18,753 nt of DNA from UMGS1002 sp050309735 (GTDB taxonomy: Bacteria; Bacillota; Clostridia; Oscillospirales; CAG-272). The notes under the pieces are model-generated. The model was given only the letters and a program-made list of their open reading frames with translations, had not been told where the DNA came from and did not search any database. The first letter of the stretch is position 1. Each line of letters starts with the position of its first letter. The stretch lies in NCBI GenBank assembly GCA_050309735.1, contig JBNRMS010000051.1, positions 1 to 18,753 on the forward strand. The letters are read 5' to 3'. Of this stretch, positions 10,678 to 18,753 are shown piece after piece. A program made the translations under genes and the position numbers.

Positions 10678-13600
10678 TTATATATCAAGCGTCAGCTGAT
10701 CGGTCTCGGGAAGTCCGTCGAGCGCACCGTTTCGCCGCAGGATTTCAACCACATTTTTTGTAAGACCGGCTCGGGTTCTCAAATCCTCAACCGAGAAAAA
10801 GGGCTCCTTCTCGCGCTCTGCGATAATATTCTGCGCCGCCGTTTCGCCAAGACCCGGCAGCGACTGAAAGGGCAGCCTTATCGCTCCACTCTCAGGACGG
10901 AAAACATAGGAATCGGATTTATCAAGGTTGACGCTTAGGAATTTTATCCCCCTTGCATAGCATTCGTTGACAAGCTGAAGGGTGGGTACCATCGCCTGCT
11001 CCTTTGGAGTGACGGTTGCGTCGCGACTCTTGTAGCGATTTTCGATGTCGGTAATAGTCTCAACTACAAATCTCTTTCCGCGCAGCACTATCTCAGCGTC
11101 AAACCCGCCCGGGGCAACGGTGAACATCGCGCAATAAAAGGCAAGCGGCATATAGACCTTGAACCACCCGAGGCGTATTGCCGACATAACATAAGCTGCG
11201 GCGTGAGCCTTCGGGAACATATACTTGATTTTTCTCAGCGAATCAATATACCATTCGGGAACCTTTGCCTCGTGCATTGCCTTTACCATATCTGCGGGCA
11301 GCGGGCTTCCCCTCTTGTTTTTTCTGACAAACTCGGTAATTTTAAAGGCCATGCTGTCCTCAACCCCGTAACGAATAAGCACAAGCATAATACTGTCTCT
11401 TGTTCCGACAACGCGCGAGATATCGCAAGTTCCGTTCCGGATAAGCTCCTGCGCGTTTCCAACCCACACCCCGGTTCCGTGCGTCAGCCCCGAGACCTGT
11501 AGTAGATCGGCAAAGTTCTTAGGCTTTGACTCTTCGATAACCGGTTGCACAAATCCGGTTCCAAACTCGGGAAGGCCGAATGTTCCGACATTGGCGCCTA
11601 TCTCGGCCGGGCTTGCCCCGAGCGATTTTGTCGAGGCGAAAAGTTCATAAACCGCGCGGTCATTCATCGGAACGTCAAGGATTGATTTCCCGCTGAAGCG
11701 CTCAAGCCACTTGTATTTGGTGGGAATATCGTGTCCGAGCTCGTCGAGCTTGAGGATGGTATCGTGCAGGTAGGAGAATGCGAAATGGGTTGTAATGATA
11801 TCGGATTTTGGATCGTCGGCGGGGCGCTGAACCGGCGTGAAATCATATATTTCATACTCGCGCGGGATAACGATAATCCCGCCGGGATGTTGCCCTGTTG
11901 TCCGCTTAACGCCAATACAGCTGGCTACAAATCGATTCATCTCGGCTCTTGGGAGCGACACACCCTTCGATTCGAGGTATTTCATCACAAAACCGTATGC
12001 GGTTTTATCGGCAAGCGTGCCCAGCGTTCCGGCGCGAAAAACGTTATCAGCGCCGAAAAGCTCCTCGGTGTATTTATGAACCCGCCCTTGTATGTCTCCC
12101 GAGAAATTAAGGTCGATGTCGGGAGACTTGTCGCCATAGAAGCCGAGAAATGTTTCAAAGGGAATGTCGTGCCCGTCGGCGTTCAGCTTGACACCGCACA
12201 CGGGGCAGTTTTTGTCGGAAAGGTCAAAACCCGAGCCGACGCTGCCGTCGGTGATAAACTCATTATACCTGCAGCCGGGGCACCAATAATGGGGAGGCAG
12301 CGGATTAACCTCGGATATCCCCGCCATAGTCGCAACAAAGGAAGAACCGACCGAGCCGCGCGAACCGACAAGATAGCCGTTATCCTCGCTGAATCTGACA
12401 AGGCGCTGTGCGATAACATAGAGCACTGCGAAGCCATGTTTTATAATCGAATTCAGCTCCTTTTCAAGCCGCTTTGTAACGATGTCTGGAAGATTATCGC
12501 CATACATACTCCGCGCTCGTGCCCAGCACATTTCCTGAAGCTCCTCCTCAGCTCCCTCCATGCTCGGGGTGTATGTTCCTTTGGGGATGGGGCGCACCTC
12601 CTCGACCATATCGGCGATAAGATTTGTGTTATTAACAACCACCTCATACGCCGCCTCATCTCCAAGATAGGAAAATTCCTCAAGCATCTCGGATGTTGTG
12701 CGTAAATAGAGGCGGCAGTCGCGGTCGGCGTCCTTGAATTTCATGCCGGCGAGCAGAATCTTGCGGAAGATTTCGTCCTCCTCGTTGAGAAAGTGCGCGT
12801 CGCAGGTTGCCACGACCGGCTTGCCAAGCTTCTTGCCGAGCAGATATATCCGGCGGTTTATGTCGCGTATCGCGTCATCATCCTTTAACTTTGCGCCGTC
12901 TACCAGGAAGCGGTTGTTTGAAACCGGCTGAATCTCAAGATAGTCGTAAAAACCCGCAATCTCCTCGATTTCGCTCTCGGGTTTATTCTCAAGGATTGCA
13001 GAAAAAAGCTCGCCCGCCTCGCAGGCCGAGCCGATAATCAGCCCCTCGCGATATTCTTCAAGCAGGGTTTTCGGGATTCGTGGATAGCGGTAAAAATAAT
13101 TCAGGTAGGAGTCGGATATCATCCGGTAGAGGTTTTTGAGACCCTCCTTATTCTTCACAAGGATTATCTGATGATATGTCTTGAGCTTTAGGGGGTCGGA
13201 ATTCTCGCTCATCTCTTCGGCCAGCTCTCCGAGATTGTTTATATCAAGCGAGAGCATTTTGGCAATCATAAGGAGAAATATTTCAGCAAGAATCGCGGCA
13301 TCGTCGCCCGCTCTGTGGTGGTTGAACTCTCCAAGATTATAATATTTGGTCAAAGAGTCAAGCTTATGTGTTTTAAGCTCGGTGTTAATGTATCTTGACA
13401 GCGCCACAGTATCAAGATAGGGATTTTCAAGCTTTAAGCCATCTCGCTCGCAGGCGACACGGATAAAGCCCATATCAAAATTGGCATTGTGGGCGACGAG
13501 CACCGCGTCACCTGCAAACTCAAGAAAGGCTTTCACTGCCTCACCCTGCGAGGGCGCACCGGCAACCATTTGGTCTGTGATTCCGGTTAGATTTGTGATT

Positions 13601-15111
13601 TCCTCGGGTATATGCTCGCCGGGGTCGACATATGTCTCAAATCTCCCCACCACACTCCCGCCCGAGAGTTTGACTGCGCCTATCTCGGTGATCTTTGAGT
13701 TCTGCACCGAGAGGCCGGTAGTCTCGATATCAAAAATGACAAATTCGCCGTCGAAGCTGGTCTCAGCGCCGGCATCAAGCCCATACACGGCGCTCGCCGT
13801 GTCGTTGACAAAATAAGCCTCAACGCCATAAATCGGCTTAACTCCGCTGCCCTCGGCCGCAAGCATGATCTCAGGATATGCCTGAAGGTTTGCGTGGTCG
13901 GTGACGGCTATTGCGCGATGTCCCCACTTTTTCGCCGTCTTTATCAGCTCTCTCGGCGAGATTAGCGCGTCCATTGTAGACATCGAGGTATGAAGGTGCA
14001 GCTCGACGCGCTTCTCTGCGGCTTCGTCATAACGCTCGATAAGCGAAATTTTTGCGGCGTGTCGGAAGGTGAAAAAGAAGTCCTCACCGCTCGCCCCACG
14101 CCGGGTTTCGCGTTTTACACCGCCGTAAAGGGCGAGCGTAGCCCCGTCATAAACAAAGCTCGAAATTTTCTCGGAGATGTCCTGCAAAAGTCCGAAACAC
14201 TTTACATCAATCGAGGAATTATAGTCGGTGAGCGAAAAGGTGATGTTAAATTTATCACCCGCCCTGGTTGGCTCGCAGGAAAAATCGAACACCACGCCGG
14301 CAATAATTATCCCCTGCCCTGTTTTATTAATCTCGGCTATTCTTGTGGGGGTGATGTCAAATTCCTCGCCAAACACATATTCAGGATTCGATATGTCAAA
14401 TTTTCGGCAGCCCGAATTATATATCCCCTCCTCGGGAAGGATTTCGCGCTCGGGGTATATCGTTGTTATCCGGTTAAGCGGGGGGCCTTCTTCAGCGTCG
14501 GGATGGCTCCGGGTATCTCTTGTGCCCTCGCTCAGCCGCCGCGCCTCGCGCTCCTCGTAGAGCCGCTCGGCGGCGATAAGCTCGCGGTCTATCTCCTCAA
14601 GACGGCTTTTTTGCCTGTCAATATAAGTCTCCCCGCCCGCCGTGCTAATCTCTGCCGTAATGCTAACGCCGAATTCGCTAAGAATGATCCGCTCAATAAT
14701 CTGCGGGGTTTTAAAGTCATACAGAAGGTCAATTCCGCCCGGCGGGGTGCTCAGAACAATATCAAGGCACTCGCCGTCAAACTCATATGTATAATCAGAA
14801 AAGAAACCGCGCGCCACGATACCGGTGCGCTCGGCTTCCTTTAATATTTCGGGTATGTAGTCGTAAGTAAGCAGCTCGGCCGGGTATTTTGGCAGGATTC
14901 TCACGATATTTAAGCGATAAACCTCGGCAAGCTGCGCCTCTATCGCATAAAGAACAGCTTTTGGAATAATCTCGCAAAATTCTGTTTCAATCTCGATAAT
15001 CCTGCTCTCCCGGTCGCACCGGACAATATTCTCGCCTGCCGATGCAAGGTATTCTCTTATCTCTCTCTTTGGATCATACTTTGAAAATATTTCAAGAAAT
15101 GTTTTAGCCAT
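10678..15111 (-). CDS. polC: DNA polymerase III alpha subunit, PolC type
   Basis: The product is 1477 aa, the full-length replicative polymerase of low-GC Gram-positives (usually about 1430-1460). In order: an N-terminal domain; an OB-fold (about 266-355); the first half of the PHP domain (VELHLHTSMSTMD, 369-381); an inserted DEDDh proofreading exonuclease (456-615: DIETTGL at 461-467, Asp546, His599, Asp604); and the second half of the PHP domain. The catalytic core follows with GSRGSVGSSF (916-925), zinc ligands Cys944, 947, 969 and 972, and palm Asp998/Asp1000 in SPDIDLNFSGD. A helix-hairpin-helix region (LPGLGETAAQNI) lies near the C-terminus. The ATG overlaps the ispG stop by 8 nt and lacks an SD, so translation is coupled to ispG. 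It is the last gene of the cdsA-dxr-rseP-ispG-polC cluster. Confidence 0.98.
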   Translation of the reverse strand: MAKTFLEIFSKYDPKREIREYLASAGENIVRCDRESRIIEIETEFCEIIPKAVLYAIEAQLAEVYRLNIVRILPKYPAELLTYDYIPEILKEAERTGIVARGFFSDYTYEFDGECLDIVLSTPPGGIDLLYDFKTPQIIERIILSEFGVSITAEISTAGGETYIDRQKSRLEEIDRELIAAERLYEEREARRLSEGTRDTRSHPDAEEGPPLNRITTIYPEREILPEEGIYNSGCRKFDISNPEYVFGEEFDITPTRIAEINKTGQGIIIAGVVFDFSCEPTRAGDKFNITFSLTDYNSSIDVKCFGLLQDISEKISSFVYDGATLALYGGVKRETRRGASGEDFFFTFRHAAKISLIERYDEAAEKRVELHLHTSMSTMDALISPRELIKTAKKWGHRAIAVTDHANLQAYPEIMLAAEGSGVKPIYGVEAYFVNDTASAVYGLDAGAETSFDGEFVIFDIETTGLSVQNSKITEIGAVKLSGGSVVGRFETYVDPGEHIPEEITNLTGITDQMVAGAPSQGEAVKAFLEFAGDAVLVAHNANFDMGFIRVACERDGLKLENPYLDTVALSRYINTELKTHKLDSLTKYYNLGEFNHHRAGDDAAILAEIFLLMIAKMLSLDINNLGELAEEMSENSDPLKLKTYHQIILVKNKEGLKNLYRMISDSYLNYFYRYPRIPKTLLEEYREGLIIGSACEAGELFSAILENKPESEIEEIAGFYDYLEIQPVSNNRFLVDGAKLKDDDAIRDINRRIYLLGKKLGKPVVATCDAHFLNEEDEIFRKILLAGMKFKDADRDCRLYLRTTSEMLEEFSYLGDEAAYEVVVNNTNLIADMVEEVRPIPKGTYTPSMEGAEEELQEMCWARARSMYGDNLPDIVTKRLEKELNSIIKHGFAVLYVIAQRLVRFSEDNGYLVGSRGSVGSSFVATMAGISEVNPLPPHYWCPGCRYNEFITDGSVGSGFDLSDKNCPVCGVKLNADGHDIPFETFLGFYGDKSPDIDLNFSGDIQGRVHKYTEELFGADNVFRAGTLGTLADKTAYGFVMKYLESKGVSLPRAEMNRFVASCIGVKRTTGQHPGGIIVIPREYEIYDFTPVQRPADDPKSDIITTHFAFSYLHDTILKLDELGHDIPTKYKWLERFSGKSILDVPMNDRAVYELFASTKSLGASPAEIGANVGTFGLPEFGTGFVQPVIEESKPKNFADLLQVSGLTHGTGVWVGNAQELIRNGTCDISRVVGTRDSIMLVLIRYGVEDSMAFKITEFVRKNKRGSPLPADMVKAMHEAKVPEWYIDSLRKIKYMFPKAHAAAYVMSAIRLGWFKVYMPLAFYCAMFTVAPGGFDAEIVLRGKRFVVETITDIENRYKSRDATVTPKEQAMVPTLQLVNECYARGIKFLSVNLDKSDSYVFRPESGAIRLPFQSLPGLGETAAQNIIAEREKEPFFSVEDLRTRAGLTKNVVEILRRNGALDGLPETDQLTLDI

Positions 15112-16195
15112 TTTTTGTTTTGTGATTCCTTATTTCATTTATAAGTCTTTCGATTATATCCTCTTCCCTGATTTTTCCGATGATTTCTCCCTTGACAAAA
15201 AGCAGCGCCTCGCCTCGCCCCCCCGCAATTCCAAGGTCGGCCCCCCGAGCCTCGCCCGGTCCGTTGACAGCACAGCCCATCAGCGCAACGGTCAGCGGCC
15301 TGTCCATAAGCCCCGCTTCGCGCGCGGCGTCTGTAAACCGGCGTGCGAGGGCAAGCAGATCAAGGCCTGTCCTCCCGCAGGTCGGGCAGCTTATGATATT
15401 CAGCCCGCGCTGCCCCTCTATATCGAGAGCCGTGAGCAATTCGTGAGCCGCTCTCACTTCTTCGACAGGGTCATCTGTGAGAGATATCCTTATCGTGTCG
15501 CCGATGCCGCGGCAAAGGAGCGCGCCGATGCCCGCTGAGCTTTTTATAAGCCCCGCCCGACCATATCCCGCCTCGGTTACACCCAGATGAATCGGATAGC
15601 AGCACCTCTGGGAGAGCATTATATTCGCGTCAATCATCGACTTGACATCTGAGGATTTAATTGACACCGCAATATCATTAAAATCAAATTTCTCAAGCAG
15701 CATAATATGATAGCGCGCCGACTCGCATAGCGCCTCAGGCGTCGGTGAGCCGTGTTTTTTGAGTATATGCTTCTCAAGCGAGCCGCCGTTCACCCCGATG
15801 CGAATCGGAATTTTACGCTCGCGGCAGGCGCGGCAAACCTCGCGAACCCGCTCCTCTCCGCCGATATTTCCGGGATTTATGCGAATCTTATCGGCTCCCG
15901 CCTCTGCGGCGGCTATGGCGGCCTTATAGTCAAAATGGATGTCGGCAACGAGCGGGGTGTCTATCCCCCTCTCTTTTAGCTTGTAAATCGTCAAGGCCGC
16001 CGCCTCGTCGGGCACAGTCAGACGTATGATGTCGCACCCTGCCTCGCGCAGTTCCGACACCTGCCTGTGCGTTGACGAAAACTCGCGCGTGTCGGTGTTT
16101 GTCATCGACTGCACCGCAATCTTATTCCCTCCGCCAATGCTCACCCGACCTATCTTAACAACCCGCTTCGGGACTCTAATATCATTATAAATCAT
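15104..16195 (-). CDS. ispG: 4-hydroxy-3-methylbut-2-en-1-yl diphosphate synthase
   Basis: The product is 363 aa, normal for the bacterial enzyme (GcpE). It carries out the penultimate MEP-pathway step, reductive opening of the cyclic diphosphate MEcPP to HMBPP, with electrons from flavodoxin or ferredoxin. The N-terminal TIM barrel includes VQSMTNTDT (28-36) and IRINPGNIG (104-112). The C-terminal cluster domain carries SCPTCGRTGLDL and MGCAVNGPGE, giving [4Fe-4S] ligands Cys270, Cys273 and Cys308 with Glu315. The ATG lies 3 nt after the rseP stop, and its SD-like AGGGG is at a long spacing. It is co-transcribed with dxr (same pathway), rseP and polC. Confidence 0.98.
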   Translation of the reverse strand: MIYNDIRVPKRVVKIGRVSIGGGNKIAVQSMTNTDTREFSSTHRQVSELREAGCDIIRLTVPDEAAALTIYKLKERGIDTPLVADIHFDYKAAIAAAEAGADKIRINPGNIGGEERVREVCRACRERKIPIRIGVNGGSLEKHILKKHGSPTPEALCESARYHIMLLEKFDFNDIAVSIKSSDVKSMIDANIMLSQRCCYPIHLGVTEAGYGRAGLIKSSAGIGALLCRGIGDTIRISLTDDPVEEVRAAHELLTALDIEGQRGLNIISCPTCGRTGLDLLALARRFTDAAREAGLMDRPLTVALMGCAVNGPGEARGADLGIAGGRGEALLFVKGEIIGKIREEDIIERLINEIRNHKTKNG

Positions 16196-16198
16196 ACA

Positions 16199-17251
16199 CT
16201 AAAAAAGACCCCTGATATCCTTAATCGCCACCAGTATCATTAGCGCGAAAAGCAAGATAATCCCGATAAAATGCACATATGCCTCAATATTTCTATTAAT
16301 AGGTTTCCTTCTCACCGCCTCAACTGCAAGGAATACAAGCCGCCCACCGTCGAGCGCCGGAAGGGGCAGGAGATTGAAAACCCCGAGATTTATGCTGATA
16401 ACCGCGCAGAGATATAGAAGATTAATAGAACCGGCTTTTGCAGAGTCGGCTATCTGCTCGGTTATCCCAATAGGCCCTGAGACTGCCTCAACCCCAAAAC
16501 GGCCGACAATAAGACCGATTAGCGCATCGTAAACAAATTTAACAGTCGATAGAGACCTGAAATAGGTGTGCTTTATGATTGTCAAGAAACTTTTTGCCTC
16601 GCCGTAAGGGGTGAAGTCGTAAAGCCCGAGGGTTATTCCGTTCTCAGAGTGGGACTGGAACATTACATCATTTAAGAGGATCTCCTCTCCCTCGCGTATC
16701 ACCGTCAGGTCGACAGCCTCGTGCCCCTGCATCATTATCTCATAACTCAACTCATAGCCTGTATGAATCCGTGTTTTGTTCACCTTGATAATTTCGTCGC
16801 CGACCATAAGACCCGACGCCTGGCTCATCGCACCCTCGTCAAATTCCGCGACCACATTTACAGGCAAAAGCCCCTTAGTTGAGAGCACGATTACAAACAT
16901 GATAATAAAACCGAGTATCAAATTCATAATCGCCCCCGAGACAATTATTATCATGCGAGCCCACACCTTTTTCTTGCCGAAGGCGTCGGGCGAGTCGCTC
17001 TCCTCATCCTCGCCGACCATGCTGACAAAGCCCCCCATCGGAAGCAACCTCACCGAATAGCATATCTGTGTTTTTTTAGATGTGCGCGAGAGTATTTTCG
17101 GCCCCATTCCAATGGCGAATTCCTTCACACCTACGCCGCACGCGCGCGCCGAAATATAATGCCCCAGTTCGTGAACGAATATCATCATCCCGAAAATAAA
17201 GACAGCTAACAATATATAAAGTACGTAAATAGATTTATCCTCCTTAAGCAC
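16199..17251 (-). CDS. rseP: RseP-type site-2 zinc metalloprotease
   Basis: The frame from a GTG at 17251 gives 350 aa. It contains the zinc motif HELGH (27-31) in the first helix, KEFAIGMGPK (43-52), GGFVSMVGED (73-82), a PDZ domain (about 130-195) and the second active-site motif LPALDGGRL (297-305) with flanking membrane helices. The family cleaves membrane-embedded anti-sigma factors and signal-peptide remnants. The start is doubtful. GTG 17251 has no SD, whereas a perfect GGAGG (17243-17239) inside this frame lies exactly 8 nt before an ATT codon (17230-17228), whose product xYVLYILLAVF matches the usual family N-terminus. The true protein may therefore be 343 aa with an AUU start. It lies 109 nt downstream of dxr. 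Confidence 0.95.
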   Translation of the reverse strand: MLKEDKSIYVLYILLAVFIFGMMIFVHELGHYISARACGVGVKEFAIGMGPKILSRTSKKTQICYSVRLLPMGGFVSMVGEDEESDSPDAFGKKKVWARMIIIVSGAIMNLILGFIIMFVIVLSTKGLLPVNVVAEFDEGAMSQASGLMVGDEIIKVNKTRIHTGYELSYEIMMQGHEAVDLTVIREGEEILLNDVMFQSHSENGITLGLYDFTPYGEAKSFLTIIKHTYFRSLSTVKFVYDALIGLIVGRFGVEAVSGPIGITEQIADSAKAGSINLLYLCAVISINLGVFNLLPLPALDGGRLVFLAVEAVRRKPINRNIEAYVHFIGIILLFALMILVAIKDIRGLF

Positions 17252-17360
17252 GTAAAGTTTTTATCAGTATTCTACCCCTCAAAACTGTTCCGGGCGTGAT
17301 GTATTTGTGAGAGCGGGATGATAATTTCAGCGCGGGAAAAGGGTTATAGAAATTCACAAA

Positions 17361-18521
17361 TCAACCTATTAAGCTGTCTGCATACCCGCGCGCGAGCCTG
17401 TCAAATTCAAGTATTTGGTCGATATTTTGATTGTCTGTTTTGCCGGAAAAATGATCAAGTGTTTTTTGAACCACCGAATAAATCCCGGTAAAGCCGATTT
17501 TCTCGTCAAGAAAGGCTGCAACGGCTGCCTCATTTGCGGCATTAAGAACGGTTGGCATCGCCTCGCCCTCGCACAGGGCGTCAAATGCCGCTGCCAGCAA
17601 CGGAAATGCGTTGGTATCCGGTTCGCCAAAGCTAAGCCTACCCAAGCGCACAAGGTCAAGCTCGCCGATAACCGACGGCCGGCGCTCGGGATGATTTATC
17701 GCGTACTGAACGCAAAGTCTCATGTCGGGCAGAGATAGCTGCGCGATAGTACTGTTATCAAAATATTCAACCATTGAATGAATTATACTCTCGCGGTGAA
17801 TCAATACCTTTATTTTATCGTGGCCGACGCCAAAAAGGCGGGCAGCTTCAATCACCTCAAAGCCCTTATTCATCAGGGTTGCGCTGTCGATAGTTATCTT
17901 TCTGCCCATCTTCCACGTTGGGTGCGCCAGCGCTTCTTTAACTGTTATTTTTTCAAGTTCACCCCGCTCTCGCCCGTAAAAAGGGCCGCCTGACGCGGTC
18001 AGAATTAATCTCTTAATATCATTCCCGGCTCTGCCTTCAAGACACTGGAAGATAGCACTGTGCTCACTGTCAACCGGGAGAATTTCAGCGCCCGTGCGCC
18101 TCGCTTCCTCCATGATGATGTCGCCGGCCATAACCAGCGATTCTTTGTTGGCAAGCGCCAGCCGCCTCCCGGCTCTCACCGAAAAAAGCGTCGGCAAAAG
18201 ACCGGCCGCGCCGGTAATCGAGTTTACAATCACATCCGAGCCGCACTCATTTATTATATATTCTATCCCTTCAATGCCCGATAACACTTTTATTCCTGTG
18301 TCGGCAAGTGCAATTTTCAGCTTTTCCGCAGCCCCCGGGTCATCAAGAACACAAAAGCTTGGCCGAAATTCGCGCGCTTGTTTTTCAATTGTGATATAAT
18401 CCGAACCCGCAGCAAGCGCACTGACACAAAACCCTTCGGCTCTTACAACATCAAGCGCCTGCTCCCCGACCGAGCCTGTCGAGCCGAGCAGCGTTATTGA
18501 AACTTTTCTTTTATCTTCCAT
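17361..18521 (-). CDS. dxr: 1-deoxy-D-xylulose 5-phosphate reductoisomerase
   Basis: The product is 386 aa, typical length. It is the second enzyme of the MEP isoprenoid pathway, converting DXP to MEP with NADPH and a divalent metal. The N-terminal Rossmann domain has GSTGSVGEQ (13-21). The catalytic domain has LANKESLVMAG (123-133), the metal-binding PVDSEHSA (149-156), TASGGPF (175-181), HPTWKMGRKITIDSATLMNKG (200-220, given here as its start and end) and the flexible-loop region around it. The start is the ATG 27 nt after the cdsA stop with only a weak purine-rich SD, so coupling to cdsA is likely. It shares the operon with ispG of the same pathway. Confidence 0.98.
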   Translation of the reverse strand: MEDKRKVSITLLGSTGSVGEQALDVVRAEGFCVSALAAGSDYITIEKQAREFRPSFCVLDDPGAAEKLKIALADTGIKVLSGIEGIEYIINECGSDVIVNSITGAAGLLPTLFSVRAGRRLALANKESLVMAGDIIMEEARRTGAEILPVDSEHSAIFQCLEGRAGNDIKRLILTASGGPFYGRERGELEKITVKEALAHPTWKMGRKITIDSATLMNKGFEVIEAARLFGVGHDKIKVLIHRESIIHSMVEYFDNSTIAQLSLPDMRLCVQYAINHPERRPSVIGELDLVRLGRLSFGEPDTNAFPLLAAAFDALCEGEAMPTVLNAANEAAVAAFLDEKIGFTGIYSVVQKTLDHFSGKTDNQNIDQILEFDRLARGYADSLIG

Positions 18522-18548
18522 TTATTCTTATTATTCTTTCTTGTGATA

Positions 18549-18753
18549 TTATGCTCCGAAATAATTGATTAGGACGAAAAGGATGGTCATCACCGAGGAG
18601 ACGGCAAGAATAGAGTCAAACCGGTCGAGAACTCCGCCATGTCCCGGAAAAAGATTGCCGAAATCTTTAATGCCGCACTGCCTCTTGATTGCCGACATAG
18701 AAAGGTCGCCAATCTGCGAAACTATCGAAACGACAAACCCGCTGATAATTATC
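18549..18753 (-). CDS. cdsA: Phosphatidate cytidylyltransferase, C-terminal part
   Basis: The last 67 codons and stop are present; the gene continues beyond the window. The frame reads SQIGDLSMSAIKR, then KDFGNLFPGHGGVLDRFDS. This fits the CDP-diglyceride synthetase signature S-x-x-K-R-x4-K-D-x-x-x-x-x-P-G-H-G-G-x-x-D-R-x-D, with the metal-binding Asp pair. A final hydrophobic helix (ILFVLINYFGA) follows. The integral-membrane enzyme makes CDP-diacylglycerol from CTP and phosphatidate for phospholipid synthesis. It is the first gene visible of the cluster, in which uppS usually precedes it. Confidence 0.97.
   Translation of the reverse strand, partial: IIISGFVVSIVSQIGDLSMSAIKRQCGIKDFGNLFPGHGGVLDRFDSILAVSSVMTILFVLINYFGA

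Noticed and set aside
11731..12705. 324-codon plus-strand ORF opposite polC
   Set aside because: It is a mirror frame of the polymerase catalytic core; no expression signals or domain are seen.

Overview
The window looks like chromosomal DNA of a low-to-mid-GC Firmicute of the class Clostridia, possibly an Oscillospirales-type gut or anaerobic lineage. Evidence for this is a PolC-type replicase, the SCIFF peptide with its radical-SAM maturase (a clostridial hallmark), the cdsA-dxr-rseP-ispG-polC gene order, strong GGAGG ribosome-binding sites with ATG, GTG and TTG starts, and sigma-A promoters with 17-bp spacers. Nearly everything except one MFS gene and one small ORF is on the minus strand. 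No insertion sequence, phage gene or CRISPR array is visible.

Left part (1-2711). A minus-strand unit starts at a consensus promoter. It runs through a c-di-GMP-I (GEMM-I) riboswitch whose 3' strand overlaps a transcription terminator, then encodes an exported protein with a SipW-type signal segment. After a 13-G tract in the Shine-Dalgarno position, a second reading frame begins that runs off the window edge and could be the cognate signal peptidase. This is a candidate c-di-GMP-controlled surface or matrix module. Divergent from it is an OFA-family MFS transporter whose -35 region carries two 12-bp direct repeats 21 bp apart.

Middle part (2719-7014). In order of minus-strand transcription: a 78-residue Cys/Gly-rich small protein with its own promoter, SD-sequestering leader and terminator; the SCIFF precursor (52 aa); a terminator and structured spacer; the SCIFF maturase; and an Orn/Lys/Arg decarboxylase-family PLP enzyme. 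The SCIFF peptide carries Gly where characterised homologues have the Thr that accepts the thioether. A small Pro/Lys-rich ORF lies on the plus strand at 6591-6770.

Region 7015-9672 is a tightly coupled five-gene minus-strand operon: XRE regulator (TTG start), DUF2178-like four-TM protein (GTG start), two-TM protein, membrane-anchored S41 peptidase, and an ASCH/PUA-like protein. It has 4-nt start/stop overlaps and a palindrome just downstream of the promoter. I do not recognise this combination as a described system. Upstream of it (9795-9909) is an unassigned structured RNA element.

Region 10003-10445 has tRNA-Val(CAC) and tRNA-Ala(GGC) with a promoter and terminator. Region 10678-18753 is the housekeeping cluster cdsA (partial), dxr, rseP, ispG and polC: phospholipid CDP-DAG synthesis, two MEP-pathway isoprenoid enzymes, a site-2 protease and the replicative polymerase. 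rseP appears to lack a canonical start codon at the position that its ribosome-binding site and family alignment indicate.
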